DNA from: Parascedosporium putredinis
Taxonomy: Eukaryota > Ascomycota > Sordariomycetes > Microascales > Microascaceae
Length of the DNA: 64,000 nt
Reading direction: 5' to 3'
Assembly: GCA_949357655.1 (NCBI GenBank)
Contig: CASHTG010000018.1
Coordinates: forward strand, 558,001-622,000
In this document: one piece after another, positions 25,201 through 38,718 of the stretch
Numbering within the stretch: position 1 is the first letter of the stretch
Layout: every line of letters starts with the position of its first letter
Notes under the pieces: model-generated
The model's database searches: none
Told to the model about the DNA's origin: nothing
The model's input: only the letters and a program-made list of their open reading frames with translations
Made by a program: the position numbers and the translations under genes

Positions 25201-26728
25201 GCAGTCCGTTTTTGGCGCCTGTGTTCCATATTCTACCCTACTTTACTAGGGCTAACACGCTATTTTGCCCGGGTTCAATATTAGAGGGATGCATAGATAT
25301 TGATTATATGGATAGATGTTTTGGAATATTGATTGGGCTGCGTATATATATATTCCTACATGAGCGCGGGATACATATGGACCTTTGAACGTGACGAAAA
25401 ACCCAAGGTGAGGTGTGTACCCAAAAAGAGTCGTCAATAATAAAAACGAGGACGATCACCTTGGCCTGCGGGCCCAGTCCCAAATTTCTTCCATCTGTGG
25501 AAGAGATTGAATGATCAACCCTAGCGAGGACTGCAAAGGAAGGACGGAAAGCGATGTTTGGTAAGAGATGTTGAAACCCAAGGGAGAGTGAAGTGAGTGA
25601 CTGCTCCTCGCCTTGCGCTTCGGCCTCAGCACTTGGAGCTGGCTGGTGGTTCGAGCTGGTGGCGAAACAAGAACCAACGGCGTCCAATTGATGCTCCTCG
25701 TTTGCTTTTGCACCCCCTTCCTCTTCTTTCTTCCCTTCTTCTCTTTAGTATTACTTTTCCTTTTGGAGCCCTGTTTCTTTACTCATTACTCCTGGGAACC
25801 TACTTGCTTGTTGGAGAGGTTTGACTGCTGGCCTTCCCCGGGAGCAAAGTCCGTCTGTCCCCGCTTCAACTGTCTGTGCTTTCCCGTTGGAAGAACCGGG
25901 GTGAAGATGGGGAAAGGAGGGGAGGGAGCTTCTGCTCCCATGGGCCTCTTGCGATTGGCGTGGCTCTTTCCCCGCTGCCGGAGCTTCCTATCTCGCTGGT
26001 GGTCAAGTTGTTGCTAAGACAAACGTTTAGCCTTCGGAGGCATCAGCTGCACGACAGCCCCTCCTCGTCAATGCTGAGAGGGGCCAGATTCGAACAAGTT
26101 TCCACGATAGGGATTACCATTTGGGGGAGGGGGAACGATAAATAGGCACGGGTTATTTCGGACATGGGAGCATATGATGTGACTCCAGCAAGCCTAGGCC
26201 AGGTTTGAAGCAGGCGAGATTGAGGCAGGCTAGCTAATGAGACCCTAAGAAAAGCGACACACCCTCACTCCTCTCCTTCGCCCCGCTATTGACAGAGGAG
26301 AATGGTGCGCATAATACCATCAACTCGCAAGGGACGGTGGTATCGAGAAAGTGGTGCGGTAGATGATTTAAAGCCATTGTATCGAAAAGGGTCCTGGCCC
26401 AGTATCGACCAGATCTTGGTAGAGTTAGCGCCGTTCTTGGCCTAGGACTAGTTCGAGCCTGCTATTAAAGACAGGGACTCGAGTCTTCGGACAAAAGCTT
26501 TAAAAGAAAAATAGAAAGAGCAGGGTAAGGTATTGGCAAAGTACTGCCTGAGTACCCGGCCTTCATTGCTTCTCAGTTTTCTCCTCCGTTTTTTTGTCGT
26601 ATCCTCTTGAGCTGCGCACTAGCTAGCTGGACGGTTCTGTCTTCAGTTACCAGGTCACGAAGCTCCCCACACACACCCTAAACCTAGGAGACACTCCTAC
26701 TCCCACACGCGTTGTAATAGCACACCTC

Positions 26729-26753
26729 CACACACACACACACACACACACAC
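26729..26753. repeat. CA dinucleotide microsatellite
   Basis: Twelve and a half uninterrupted CA units, followed by further CA-rich sequence. Confidence 0.95.
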
Positions 26754-26760
26754 CCCCATA

Positions 26761-26786
26761 CACTTGACGCACACACTTGACGCACA
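26761..26786. repeat. 13-bp tandem duplication CACTTGACGCACA
   Basis: Two exact copies side by side, directly after the CA microsatellite, then more CA-rich sequence to about 26810. Confidence 0.9.
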
Positions 26787-29700
26787 CGCACACATACACA
26801 CACGCACAAATCCACTTGTGGGTGATTCTCATCCAACCTTTCCGCGGGAAATTCTTCCATAGAAAGGAAAACCAAGATGCTTGAATCAACTCCCCGGTTT
26901 AACATTGTGAAGAGGGACGGCGGAGGAGGAGGGGGAGGGGGAGGGCTTATTTCACCCTGGGGACTCTTGAGAGAGGGGGAAAGGAAGGCGCAGACCTTTA
27001 GCAGGCTTGCACTCTAGTGCTAGATGCCTCTGTCTTTTGTCTCTCGCTGACGGTCGAGGCGGCAAAACCCGGTTTTAAGGTCCAAAGCTATGGCCAGGGG
27101 TGGCACCTGTCCACATGCTCGTGGTGGTACGAACAGCCTGCCGGATTGTCCCTAGCACATAGATCTGGCGAGACGTCAGCTGCATCTCGCTCACCCCGTT
27201 GATAGCATCAAGGCGTCCATGTCTGAGGCAACAGGTAGCTTTCCAAAATTTTAGCGCTAGCTAGATACAGGGGTGGCCCGCTTCATGTACGCCAAACCTG
27301 CCTCGATGCGCCGAGCGTCCCTTCTTTCAGATGCATGAGAAGCCTCACCAGTTCAAGGAGCCTTTGGCATAGAGGTAAGGAAGGGGAACGGACAGTACCC
27401 AGCCGAATCTCCCAGCCAGGGGGAATGCCGCCGAGGACAATGCAGATGAATTCAATGGCCCCTTCTGGCCTGGCGAAGATGTATATCTAGGGTGCTCCTC
27501 CATGAGTAGAATTCTCGGCGATCTTTGATGATGCAAGCTGCGCGGGGATTCACTCGTGTATGGGAGATATCATATCGGATGAAGTGGCGTGGTTGAACAC
27601 CCTTTCTTCGGGCGCCGAGTCCCGTCCTATGAGGTGCTTTATCTCTTGCAGAGCACTTTTTTCTTCTTCTTTTTCTTCTTTTTGTCTCGCTTTCTGGTTG
27701 CCCCCTTTCCAAATATGTCCCACCCTCTCCAGCTCTTGCAGAAAATGAGAAACGACGAGCAGCGTGTGTCTAGACTTGGGCCTTCTGGACCCTAATCGAC
27801 CTTGGCTTGTCTTTGAGACGGGAGAAACGTCGACCTCGCTTTGAGCTCACGCGAGGCCTCGTCCGGGACCGAGGGAAGGCTCCTGGTTCGATGGATTGTT
27901 ACGTGAAATGTGCCACAATGCCTGCCGCTTATGCACCGCACCATCCACCCCTCTCTGAGAGAGTAGTGTGGGAGGGCTACCACCAGGTTCGGATCTCGAT
28001 TTTATGCGGGATTTCGAAAACACAGGCCCCGACTGCTAATTGTAGGCTGCGAGAGCTTGCGGGGGAAGGGCTCAGGAGGGGGAAAAGCGTGGTTCTTCTG
28101 TCCTCTTTGCATGTTATCTCTTGAGCGATCCCCTTGGTGTGGCCTTTGCAGGCATCACTCTCCCATGCCCTGTTCTCTGGTAAGCAAACGATCCTTATCC
28201 CACGTTCGATAATAGGCTACTCGCTTTTGGACAAGGTGGGGTCCGAGAAGAGAGGAGGGGACTTTGCTGGATTTGATCTGTGGGCTAGCCATGGTCTCTC
28301 GAACCGAGCGTTCCAGGCTCCTTCCCCGCCCCGCTATGTTCCGATACCACAAGCTAATACCTCAATGCTGTTCCCACCAGGCCAGCAATCATTCATCATT
28401 AATGACGATAGATGGTAGAAGGACTGTAAGATTATGTCATTCCAGAGTGTAGCGTACACGAGACGTGTGTATCACTCTGTATCAATGTAAGCGAGACCGG
28501 GTAGGGTTCTTTGGCACTGCTCGACATTCGTTTGATGTTGTGGTGGCTCTGAATCTATTCGTAAGGGTCCCCTCGTCCTTGTTAGCGTACTGTACGTAAT
28601 ACTTGACTTTGGGCGCCAGCTTTGAATGTCACTTCCAATTGATCACTTCACAGATCCTTTCAGAGACTCGGAAATTCGTTGTTGACCGGGCACAACCCCC
28701 ACATGTCCCGCCCCGGCTGCATTATCGGACCGCAGGTCAGCGATGTATTAGCTCCTACGCGGGATTTTCATGTGCTCAGAGTTTTTTCAAACGGAGTGAG
28801 GAGTGAGAACCCTAGAGACCTAGAGACGTTGAAAGTGGAACCTGTCGGAGCCAGCGATAATTACAGCGCACTCGAAGGTTAAACTGTGCAAAGCAATCTG
28901 GCAGCACTGAACGGCGAACTCGACAACGATAGGGGTTATCTTGCCGCGTGATTAGTAAGTTCGAGCGAAACGGACCGAAGATATCGAGCCATCCTCTTAT
29001 CAAACGGACCGTGCCTCTCCGTCATGCTCCAGCAACCCGTCGATGGTCGGCGAAGGAGGTATCGGGCGGACGGGCCTGTTTGTCGCGAGCAGCCGGACCC
29101 CCGCCAACCTGTAGGAACGTAAACAGTCGACGTGGGTTTACATCAAGAAGGCATGCTAAAAATGGCCGAGTCAACGCACGCACATGTCTAATGCGGAGAA
29201 TATACGTGCATATTATCTTAACAGTGTCGATCATTATTATGAAGCTGCCTCTTCTCCAATTCGCAAGGCATGCCTATGTCACTTCTGGTGGAGGAAGAGT
29301 GTGGAAACAGTCAAGAATGGGGCATGTAATTTGAAGGCAGGAAAGGCTCTCGTAAGGAGGTTAACGCACGCAATGTAATGATACCGTCGCAATGCTCCAA
29401 GACTCGGAGGTGCTAGATTGACGGAGCTTTGGCTTGTGAAGTCGATTCTCTCCATAAAAAGATAAAAAGCTGAGTGGATGGTTTGGGGAGGGAGCTTTGA
29501 ACCTGCAATCTACACCTGGCCTTGCGTACAAGTTTCCGTTGGAAGCTTGCTCTCGGAGGTTATGATTATGATTGATCAATTGATTGCCCTTTCACAAGAC
29601 TCGCAGCATTATTACGGCGGACTAGCTCAAGCCCGGACTAGCTCGGCATGACTTCAAGCTTGCTCGGCTAAGCCTCGTACCCACTTCAATCATGATGGGC

Positions 29701-32700
29701 ACACGGATTTCGAGAGGCTACTATCGGAGGGATTGGACTGGGGTAGTAATGGCCAGGTTGAGGTATCACCATGTACCGCTTTCCTCCAGGAATGCGCTAG
29801 TTTGTTAAGTTGACCCTGGGGCGCGCTGTCCTTGCTGGCTGTGTTTGTGGACCCAGCGCCTGGACGAGGTTACTACATCTGGGCAGTTGCGTCCTTCGCT
29901 CTCTCCACTTCTCATTCTTCGATGGAGGCCTAGGTCTCGAACACCAGCTCTTCTTTCCCTTTCGAGGGGAGGAGGTGGGAAGGTCTCAAAGGACCCTCAT
30001 GAAGAGGCAACATCACCGTGTTCCAAACTCGAAATAAACGGACCCAAATCCCGTAGAGGGGCCGGAGGCTCCATAGGCCCGGAGGCTGGCTTAGAACAAG
30101 GGGACATACTTATAGGTAGAGAACCGAAAAAGAGACAGATCAGTTCGGTAGGTGCGCCGCGCAGCATAAATCCTTCGATCGCAAGGCCACCCACCCACCC
30201 ACATTTCCCTCCGCATAGTAGATGTTTCCCACTCGATACCAGTTAGTGTCGTTACCCAGTCTAAGACGAAAGATTTGCCGCACCTTGCAACGCAAGCATC
30301 CATTTTGTGCATCATGCAGACGCAGGTCCGAGAGGAAGGGCTAAGCGCGCACAGGTCCTTGATGCTTCGACCCTCCACGGCGGCCACACCTTCCACCCCA
30401 CGGATAAGAGCTCGGTTTTCTCCTCGAAATCAGGGCGGCCGGGCTTTACGAAGCTTATTTCTGGAAAAGTAAATATGCATTGTGCAGGATCTCAGAGTGA
30501 ACTTTTGTTGCCATCCAGTACGATGCCATCATCGTCCATCTTTGTGACCTTTCCTTCGTTTTTCCTTGTATTTTCTCTTTCCTTTGGGACAAGGGAACAA
30601 TGAAGCATCATCATAGATTGTTACATTTCTGAACCTTGCTCCTTCATCGCTTCCATGAACCCCCTGCTCCGAGGTAAGGATTGGCGAGAGAAGGGCCTAC
30701 AAACCAACAGAGGTGTACATGTAATATCCTGTTTAGAGCTGGTACGTGCACACTCCCACGAACCATCACTTCTGGGATGGCTTGGTTGCAAAATCGTGGT
30801 TGCATTAGCTCCAGGGTTGGTAGACACTGTTTATGGAGCACGCCTTTAGCTCAGGGCCATTGTTGCATCAGCCCGGCGGAATATCCTGACCTGGTTTTCT
30901 CGCTCTTATGATCATTCTTCCGACACGGATATTCTTAAACATCCATGGATATTTTGGTCTGATGTCCGGAAAGGACGGATAGGCAGGGTCATGATAGCCG
31001 AGTCTCCCTCCAATGGAATACTGTTTGTTACCATTCAAGTGTAAAGCGGTGGCGTGAGAAAGAGAACGCTGTGAGTCCGAAGTCGTTGGAATTTGACTTG
31101 TGCACGGATCGGTTCTCGGGCGCCGCTTCTCTCAAATCAGGCAATATGGTATCAATACCGGGCAGTACTAGCACGAGGGCCAGGGACTCCCTTCTCAAGG
31201 TACTAAGATTTGAACGCTTGACCCTCTTCCCTCCAGCTCACGGATCACCAAACGGCTCGATACCCGCGGCATTCACAGGCCAGTCATCGAGCGATGGGTC
31301 CTAAACTCCTTGCTCTTCACATGCCCGTCATCGTGCTTTGATCGTCGCTGTTTCCCGTTTGGTGTGGGAGAGAATTAGTTGGTGTGGTGGACACTTAAAA
31401 AATGTCTGTGTGGCCGACCTCAAACTAAAGGTGTGCTACGCTTGCTTGGGTTCTCTCGCATGAATTTCCACGATTGTCATAAATATATTCCAGCCCGGAG
31501 CCTGTTGGGCCATCCTTCCATCCTGGGAGCCTCGCGTCCATCTGTCATTGATGAACCGACCTGGGACGTTTGAAGTTTCGGATTTTAATGTTGTTACTTG
31601 CGTGATGTGATCCATGTCCAAACTATCAATTCATCTATGGCTCGTTCAGTTCTCTCTGCTGGAGGGTGGGCCGGAGCTGTGTCACTGGCAGATTGAAGTA
31701 TCAATGGACACTGCTTATGAGCGCTGTCACATCTCACGATGAACGGTTGTTCGGTAGGAGGAACGGCTGCTCAGTTAAAGACGTCATCTCACTCATCGTC
31801 CCTAGCGCTCCAAACTTGAACTAGGTTCCGGTCTCACAAAGTACTTTCTGTTTGCAAAGAACCTCGCCCATCCTTGAATCCTGTGCCTGATCTCAAGCGA
31901 TGGTGCCCCTTGTGCGAATGGTCTCCACCTCTCTGCGCGACATATCCGCATTCACCCCTGTCAGTTGGTCAAGGCACGAGCGATTCAGAAAGGAAACGAA
32001 AGTACGGCAACTGAGCCATTCTGCCGTTCGCCAAAACTGCGATTTGATGGGCAACAACAAGGAGTGACGTCGAGCCAGCATCTCCATCAGTAGTAATTCA
32101 AAATCGGTGGGAATTGAGATAGCCTACTCTAAGGGTAAATAAACCCTTGATCCAGCTCCAAGCTCCTGAGGAGGTTTCCTGTTTTCTGAAAATACTTTTG
32201 CCTGGATTCCAATGTCACATCGGACGCCGACTGAAGTGGGAGAGACTGCGGCCCTCATTACGCAATCCTCAGCATGCGAGGTGCGTTTAATTACTTCGCC
32301 ATCTCTCCTTTGGATGGTGATCCAACTTCTTCGGATTGAAGGAGGAGGTGGAGAAGTGGGAAAGGTGGGGGTTAAAGAAGAGGGGTTGTTTTATAGCGAG
32401 CTTCCTGTTGGGTTGGCGTCTTCGATTTCTCACACTCCGACAGCCTTTTGCAATCCAAGTGGATAGGAACCGGCCTGCCAACCCTGTCATCAACCAAACC
32501 AAGCCGATGTAAGGGGCCACGGAGTAGCTATATATGATAGTTGCCGTGAAAGCTGTGTCACTCCTATAATAACAGTTGGTCGGCGTGCTCTTGCAAGCCT
32601 CGACAGCCTACCCCATTTTCATGAGGCACTGTCAATACGCTCGTTTCAATCCCACCCCAGCTCAAGGTCCATCAAATTATTACAAGTCGCCCCAGGGCAA

Positions 32701-35424
32701 TTATCAATTACATCCAGATGTAGCTGGAGGCCATGATACGAGGAATAAAGCCTGATATACCGGGAGGTTGTCGAGGATAGCTCGCATGGCCCTGAGAAGG
32801 GAAGGAGTGCCGGCGCTTTTTGCTTTTTCCCTTGCCCATTTCCCCATCGAAGCTGCATGTTGACGAGACGTGGAAGGTAGCCCGAAAGCACTTGCCCTCC
32901 AGAATAAACATCATGTAATATCTCCATACTTCTTTCCCTCAGATCGAGCTGAGCCTTCGTACCAAAATGGTACCTAGTAAAAAGCAAAGTCTCCCACACG
33001 AGAATGCTCAGGATGCCGGGCCGTGGCTACCTTCCCCTCCCAAGCTCTCCAATACTCTTCATGTTCTTCTTGCCCTGTCCTGGCAAGCCTGGCTAGACCC
33101 TCAATGGCCCTTCCCCGCATTCACTCGCCTCATTATCCCTGTGTTATTTTCTCGCCCCACTGCCCGACCCGTTCTTCAAACCCCGTGCGCGAAGATCTCC
33201 CAGCCCTCTCACCACAGATGAGAGGGTGAGGACAGTGACTATGGGAGGATCAATGGCGTGCAGGGGGTGGGGAGGAAGAGTCGAGATAGCCCGGCCCTGA
33301 AGGAATGTGCAAGACCAGCCTCAGCCAGGGTCGTCATTTCCCCCACTCGAATTGAATCTCATCCCCTCACTTACTAGCAAGGGTAATGTTTGCTAGCTTC
33401 AGAGACGCCGTCCGTTCCTCCAAACAATCATACCGAGGTATTCCAGACCAAATTATTTCGCCAAAACTAGCCCACTCAGCTTCCGAGAGGCCAATTGATC
33501 CATCTTAACGGAATCAATGTAAGGAAATGAATATTCAGTGAATAGAAGAGTTTCGCCGCCAAGCTGGCTCATGTATACAGTAACGATCCCTTCGATTGAC
33601 ACGTCGGTTCTGGGCAGTTGATTTGGCAATAATGTTGCTGCTCTCTCGAATCAGAGCTGCTGGAGGCGGGAATTTTGACAGCGCGACGAGCGTAGAACTC
33701 CACTGATAACCCGCCGAACTCCACACCCTGGTCAGAAACGGCTCGCTTTCCCTCAATATCAAGGTGGCGTTGTGTGCATGCATCAATAAAACTGCCAAAG
33801 TTGCTCTGTCTGGTCGACTCATTACTCCACAACTCGGAGGCTTTGCATTGCCCCACGACAGCAATAAAACGAGCAAAGGACAAGTACGAGGTAGATACGG
33901 ACGCTCAAAGAGTTGGTCCCCTCATTGAGCCACCTGTGGGACCTAGAAAGGTAGAGAGAGACAACCGGATATTACTATCACCTCAAGAGTTGCGGGCATT
34001 AGTCGGAGACCCGTTTATAATCAATGTATTATTTCCTTGTCCATCACCCTGGTTTTGATGATCGAGCAGACCTTGCGAAGCGGCGTCTAGAAAACACTTC
34101 AGAAGGTCAATGTTTTGCTTTTTTTCTACATTGAGTTTCTTTTGCCTCGTACCTTTTGCTTTTTCCCCTCCAACCCCCGCGATGAATTGATCTATGCAAT
34201 AAGATCAAAGCTTCTCTTAGCTTATCGTTCCACTAGACAGATCCAGCTCCCGTCATCTGCACGGGTCATGAGGCTTAGGACCTGTTTTTCAGTAGCTCGG
34301 CTCACTTATTCGCTCACCCCACTCTCCCGCCTTGCAACAACAAGTCACTTCCTTGTCTTACCTCACCCTTGCTCCGTCTGAGGCCGGTGAGTTCTTGAAC
34401 CTCATTGGCCCGTTCTACCCTTTCTGTCCGGAATGCATCCTACTTCCTTTCCCAATCCGCATCCCGAACTTCCGCCCTGCGGGCCGAGATAGCTCCCCAC
34501 ATGCATCAAGTTTCACGTCCCGCAACGAGGATCTTGCGAGAAAAGGGCGAGCCTACGGTATTTACGGGTAAGAGTGGCACGCTGCCCACTGCCTGCTGCC
34601 CTTGCTTACCTTACGGCGACAAGAAAAGATCTGGAAACGGTATACGGCGCCTTGTGGAGCGGAAGGCCGAGCGCACATCGGCAATCGCCGCTCATGTTTG
34701 CTTTTATGTTCTCTTCTACGCGCGCAGAGAACCGGAGACTGAATCGTGTCATAAGAACAAGCTAGCACTGCGAAGACAAATAATTGCCCCGCATTGGATT
34801 GTATTTATCTGGAGTGTAGCAATACTAAGCTGGTGGCTGCTACCAACCGCTCCCACAGACACCACTCTGAAGCCGAGGCGAATCGACCAGTATATCTAGT
34901 GGGTCCATGGCCCATCCAGAGAATAGCGCAGCAATATCTTGTGATCCATCAATTAGAAACGCAGGAACCTGTAAAGGTGGAAGAAAACAATGATCAATAG
35001 TAACTTTTGCCGTCCCATGACCCCTTCTATAGACCCTCGATGCCGTAGCTGCCAAGCCCTTTTGATTTTCCCTTCCCTCTGCTCCGAATGCAAAAGATTA
35101 GCGGCCGATCGTGGCCAGAGCAGACCAAAGAGATAAGGAATAAACCGGAAAGTGGAGAAAGGATGAGAGAGACCTTGACGAATCGCTGAATCGCCAGGTT
35201 TCTAAAGAACAGATGAACAATGCGAGAATGAATCGCGGAGAGAGCAAGAAACAATGGAAAGAATAAGGATAGGAAAGCAAAAAGCATAAAAAAGGAATTC
35301 CCTTGATGGAGAAGATCCAACCGCCGCCCTTGAGTTTGTTCATCACGTCGTCAATTTAGTAGAGGTGCTGAAAAGAAAAAAAGAAAAAGAAAGAAAGGAA
35401 AAAAAGGTGAAACGGAAAGAAAAA

Positions 35425-37202
35425 CTATGAAAGGACGCCAAATTGTCGTGGTCGGTCATGTGCAGTCATACAGAAGGATGGAGCCGCTCTCATGCTCCAG
35501 TCGAACTGTTGCGCCTTGGTACGGGCAGTAAGCCCATCTCTTCTAATTAGGTTCGTTCCGAGACAATAACGTTGTCTTTTCACTGACAATCCCCTCATTG
35601 GTCGTGTCGTGTCGCGTGGTTGGTGGCCACTTTGAGGGCTTCTCCGTCGTTCGCTCACCTTGGTAGCGAATGAGGTGTCCTCGACCGGGGGAGTAGTCAG
35701 GCTGGAGGCTCTCTTGGGGCGCGGGAATAAGCGAACATTGTCGTTGGTGTCTGCGTCGGCTCGGCTTCCCCACGAGGTCTATCATCGAGTTAGCAGGCAA
35801 TAATAAAACCAACCCACAAAAAGGCCGAGTGGACAGAGCATTCATACCATGTTGAGGGTGCAAAGTGCATAGAGCTTGATCAGTCCATGGAAGTACCCGA
35901 AGATGATGGAGACGGGGAGGAACACGATATCACTCGGCGTTCGACGGAAAAGCCCAATCAACTTGACGACCTTGACAAAGCAGAACATGAACAGGAGCTG
36001 GGCCCAAACCGCTTGCTTCCGGGATTCCAGGTCCCAGTTCCCAGTCGCTCGCCAGCAAGAGTAGACAAGGAGAGGGTCGACAGCGAAGGACAAGGATGTA
36101 AAGGTCGCGATGTGAAGGGCATATGTGCACCAGGGCTGTTGACTATTAAATTCAGGAAAAGAACAAGGGTTAGCTCAAAGTACGCATGCAGGTGCAGGGT
36201 GGATCGGGTGGGTGGGGCCTGTATCAGTCCACTTACGTGAGAACGTAGCGCTCCCGAACTAGGCTAGTGTAGTTGCTTCGCCAGTTGCTTCGCGCCCACC
36301 TTGAGCACTGGTACAGAAACTTCATGCTGTTTTCAAGCGTGGTCTCAATCTCGCACTCGGGATGGTACTGGACCCAAGTCTTCCACTGATGGTTGACCAA
36401 CCACCTCGTCACAAAGTTGTCGTCGTCTGCATTGAGAATATACTGACCCCACTTTTCGGTCTTGAAGCCCTCAAGGAAATCATGGCTAGAAAGAATTTCA
36501 GAGCGGTAGGCACCTGTTCTACCCGACATGCAGGACGTGCCGCCATCGATGTTGTGAGTAGCTGAGATTTCGAAATTTCTGCGCTCAATATATGCCGCTC
36601 CAAGCCAGTTGAAGATGCGAGCCGTCCAAGGACCGTCCCGAACACGGGTAACTCGTTGACATGTTCCAACGCCGCCGATGGCAGGATCCTCAAACGGCGC
36701 AAGCAACCAAGGCATCATCGTTGAGGGCCAAGTAACGTCGTCGTCAGCCATGATCGTGATCTTGGTCCGGACCTTAGGTAGCGCCTCACAAACTTGTAGG
36801 CGCTTATTGGCGATGGGCGTGTACAAAACCTTGACATTGGTGTGGCCGAGAGATTCCGCGAGTTTTCTCAGGCCGTCATACTTATCGATTGGTGTTACTA
36901 GAATCAACTCGGCGGGATCGCAAGCAAGAATGCTCATCAGGGGCTTCCGCAACTCCTCGAACACATTATGAATCGTGGGGATGATAACAGTGACGTCGGC
37001 CGAGGTAAGCGTTGGCTTGTTAGGGATGGGACGGGACTTGTAGCGCCAGTGACTGATGACATGAATGAGAAGCCGCACATATCGATGAAGCCTGCCTCTT
37101 ATGTTAGAATGGACTAAAGAGCAAGGTAGAAGAGCCATCTTACCATATACTCCAGAAAAAGTAGATCCAGAACTTGGTTGACTCGAGGAAGCTGAGGTCC
37201 AT
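35425..37202 (-). CDS. CPS1: Cps1-type polysaccharide synthase (family 2 glycosyltransferase), four exons
   Basis: Minus-strand exons are 37202-37144, 37091-36237, 36142-35848 and 35778-35425, giving about 520 residues. The introns (37092-37143, 36143-36236, 35779-35847) have GTAAG or GTATG donors and clean acceptors. The N-terminal membrane anchor is about residues 10-32. The GT-A domain has DVTVIIPTIHN (52-62), the metal-binding DDD at 136-138, ADDDN (241-245) and QCSRW (281-285), the motifs of processive beta-glycosyltransferases. Three hydrophobic segments follow in exon 3, including FLPVSIIFGYFHGLIKLYAL. The family is fungal Cps1/GT2, related to hyaluronan and type 3 capsule synthases. 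It makes a surface polysaccharide and is needed for hyphal growth on solid surfaces and virulence in several plant pathogens. No frameshift was seen. The last part of exon 4 after TSWGSRADAD is divergent, and a further intron there (donor GTGAGC after FATK) cannot be excluded. Confidence 0.93.
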
Positions 37203-38700
37203 TTTGGGCAGGGCGACAGGTACTTGAACGATCATGCCCTCGTGTGGTAGTCTGATGGTAGTATGGGTGGAAAGGGAAGGGGAAGGTAGAGCGCGTTAGG
37301 TGTGTCACCTCTGGTATAATAATGGGGTGAGATAACTGGAGAAGTAATGGAGAAGTTGGATGATAGCGACGGGGCGTACACCTGATTTATATAGATATAG
37401 GACCAGAAAGGAGTAGGTGGATGTGTGTTATGTGGTGTCTGTGTGCTTGCAATTGTGTTTGTATCAAAGGGAGTCAATAGGGAGGAGTTGAATAGAACAG
37501 GTATAAAGATTGTTGAGAGAGAGAGAACAAGGTATTGAGGAGACAATCACCACTACCTTTCATTCCACCCTCAAAGAAATCTTTGGATTTGTGTAAGAAC
37601 TAGGCAAGGCCGAGAACATGAGGTACACCTCTCCTTTGCTCCTTCCCAAGTCTACAAGGACTGTCTGAAGTACTGGCTTTCGTATTCCTCCCTTCTTTTC
37701 GCCCCAAGGGCAGCTGCGGGACGGGCAGGTGGGAACTACGTGTACTATCAGGAGCGTCTTGCCACTAGTTCGGGGCCAATATATTCCAATTGGCGCGGTG
37801 TCAGCGGTGTCAAAGGTGCCAGCAGTGCCTGTGCGGTGTTGAGCGGAACTTGACTTGGGACGGTCGACGGAATTCGGGCGTAGTAGGTGTTGGTTGATAC
37901 CGTTGGTGCTTGGGAAATGCGTATGCAGAACGTAGGAGAGGCAATCTTTTCTCCTTCTTTCTTGGGGCGCAGGTTCGCCACTTGCAGATACAGCCTTCTG
38001 AGGTGTCTCTAGAGGTGATCAATACTACACTAGGGAAGAGTAGCACTATGTGTCCAAGTCACAGTCCGCTAGGTAGGTAGAGATGGGCGGGTAGCAGGGC
38101 AGGCTCCTTTGCTGCTTCGATGGGGCTCCAGGTGAGTTGCTACCGATGTGGCCGATGGTCCGATGGGAGGTTTTGAGAGGCTTTCCGCAAACGGCGTAGG
38201 AATGAACGAGTGTGTGAATGTAGATGTTGTGTCTTGACACCAACCAGCATCTAACATATACCGGGGAGATGAGCTGCCAGCAAACAAAGAAGTAATGTAC
38301 AAATCAAGAAAACGGACAGGATGCAAAAAGAAACCAGAACATGAAGACTAATTGGTCTTGCCGAGGCAACGTCTGGATGATAATCGAGAGGAGAGGTGGA
38401 AGGGTGATGGTGCAAGGACCAGTAGTGAGGACGTTCGTGAAAGACCTTCTAGGGAGGAGGGCAAGGATATATATAAATGCGGATGAACCGAAAGAAAGTG
38501 CTTAAGAAGGAGTGCCACGGATCTAATGCATTGAAACGGTGTTTCTCTAAACAACTACCTGCTAATGCCCCTAGGTGCGAGGTCGAGCGAGATCGATGGC
38601 AAATGCCAGGAATGCAGACGGGTACGGTACAGAAGGGTACCTTGAATCCACAGGGATGCATTGGTCGTCAAGTTGGGTGTACGTATTCAATGTACATCGA

Positions 38701-38718
38701 TGTAATGTAATGTAATGT
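38701..38718. repeat. TGTAA pentamer repeat
   Basis: Three exact TGTAA units plus a partial fourth (TGT), in the upstream region of CPS1. Confidence 0.85.

Larger units (their letters stand above)
21215..35424. other. 14-kb gene-poor interval
   Basis: No recognisable gene, tRNA, rRNA or transposon protein. Features seen are a purine tract at 22087-22220, poly-A near 23869-23881, a CA microsatellite at 26729-26753 with a 13-bp tandem duplication beside it, and a G-rich purine stretch near 26921-26945. Open frames are short, overlap on both strands and lack family motifs. The stretch is not obviously AT-rich or RIP-like to the eye. Confidence 0.4.

Noticed and set aside
26085..26105. TTCGAATC-like tRNA B-box on the minus strand
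   Set aside because: No matching A-box or cloverleaf stems nearby; likewise the GTTCGAG-type matches near 28305 and 43245.
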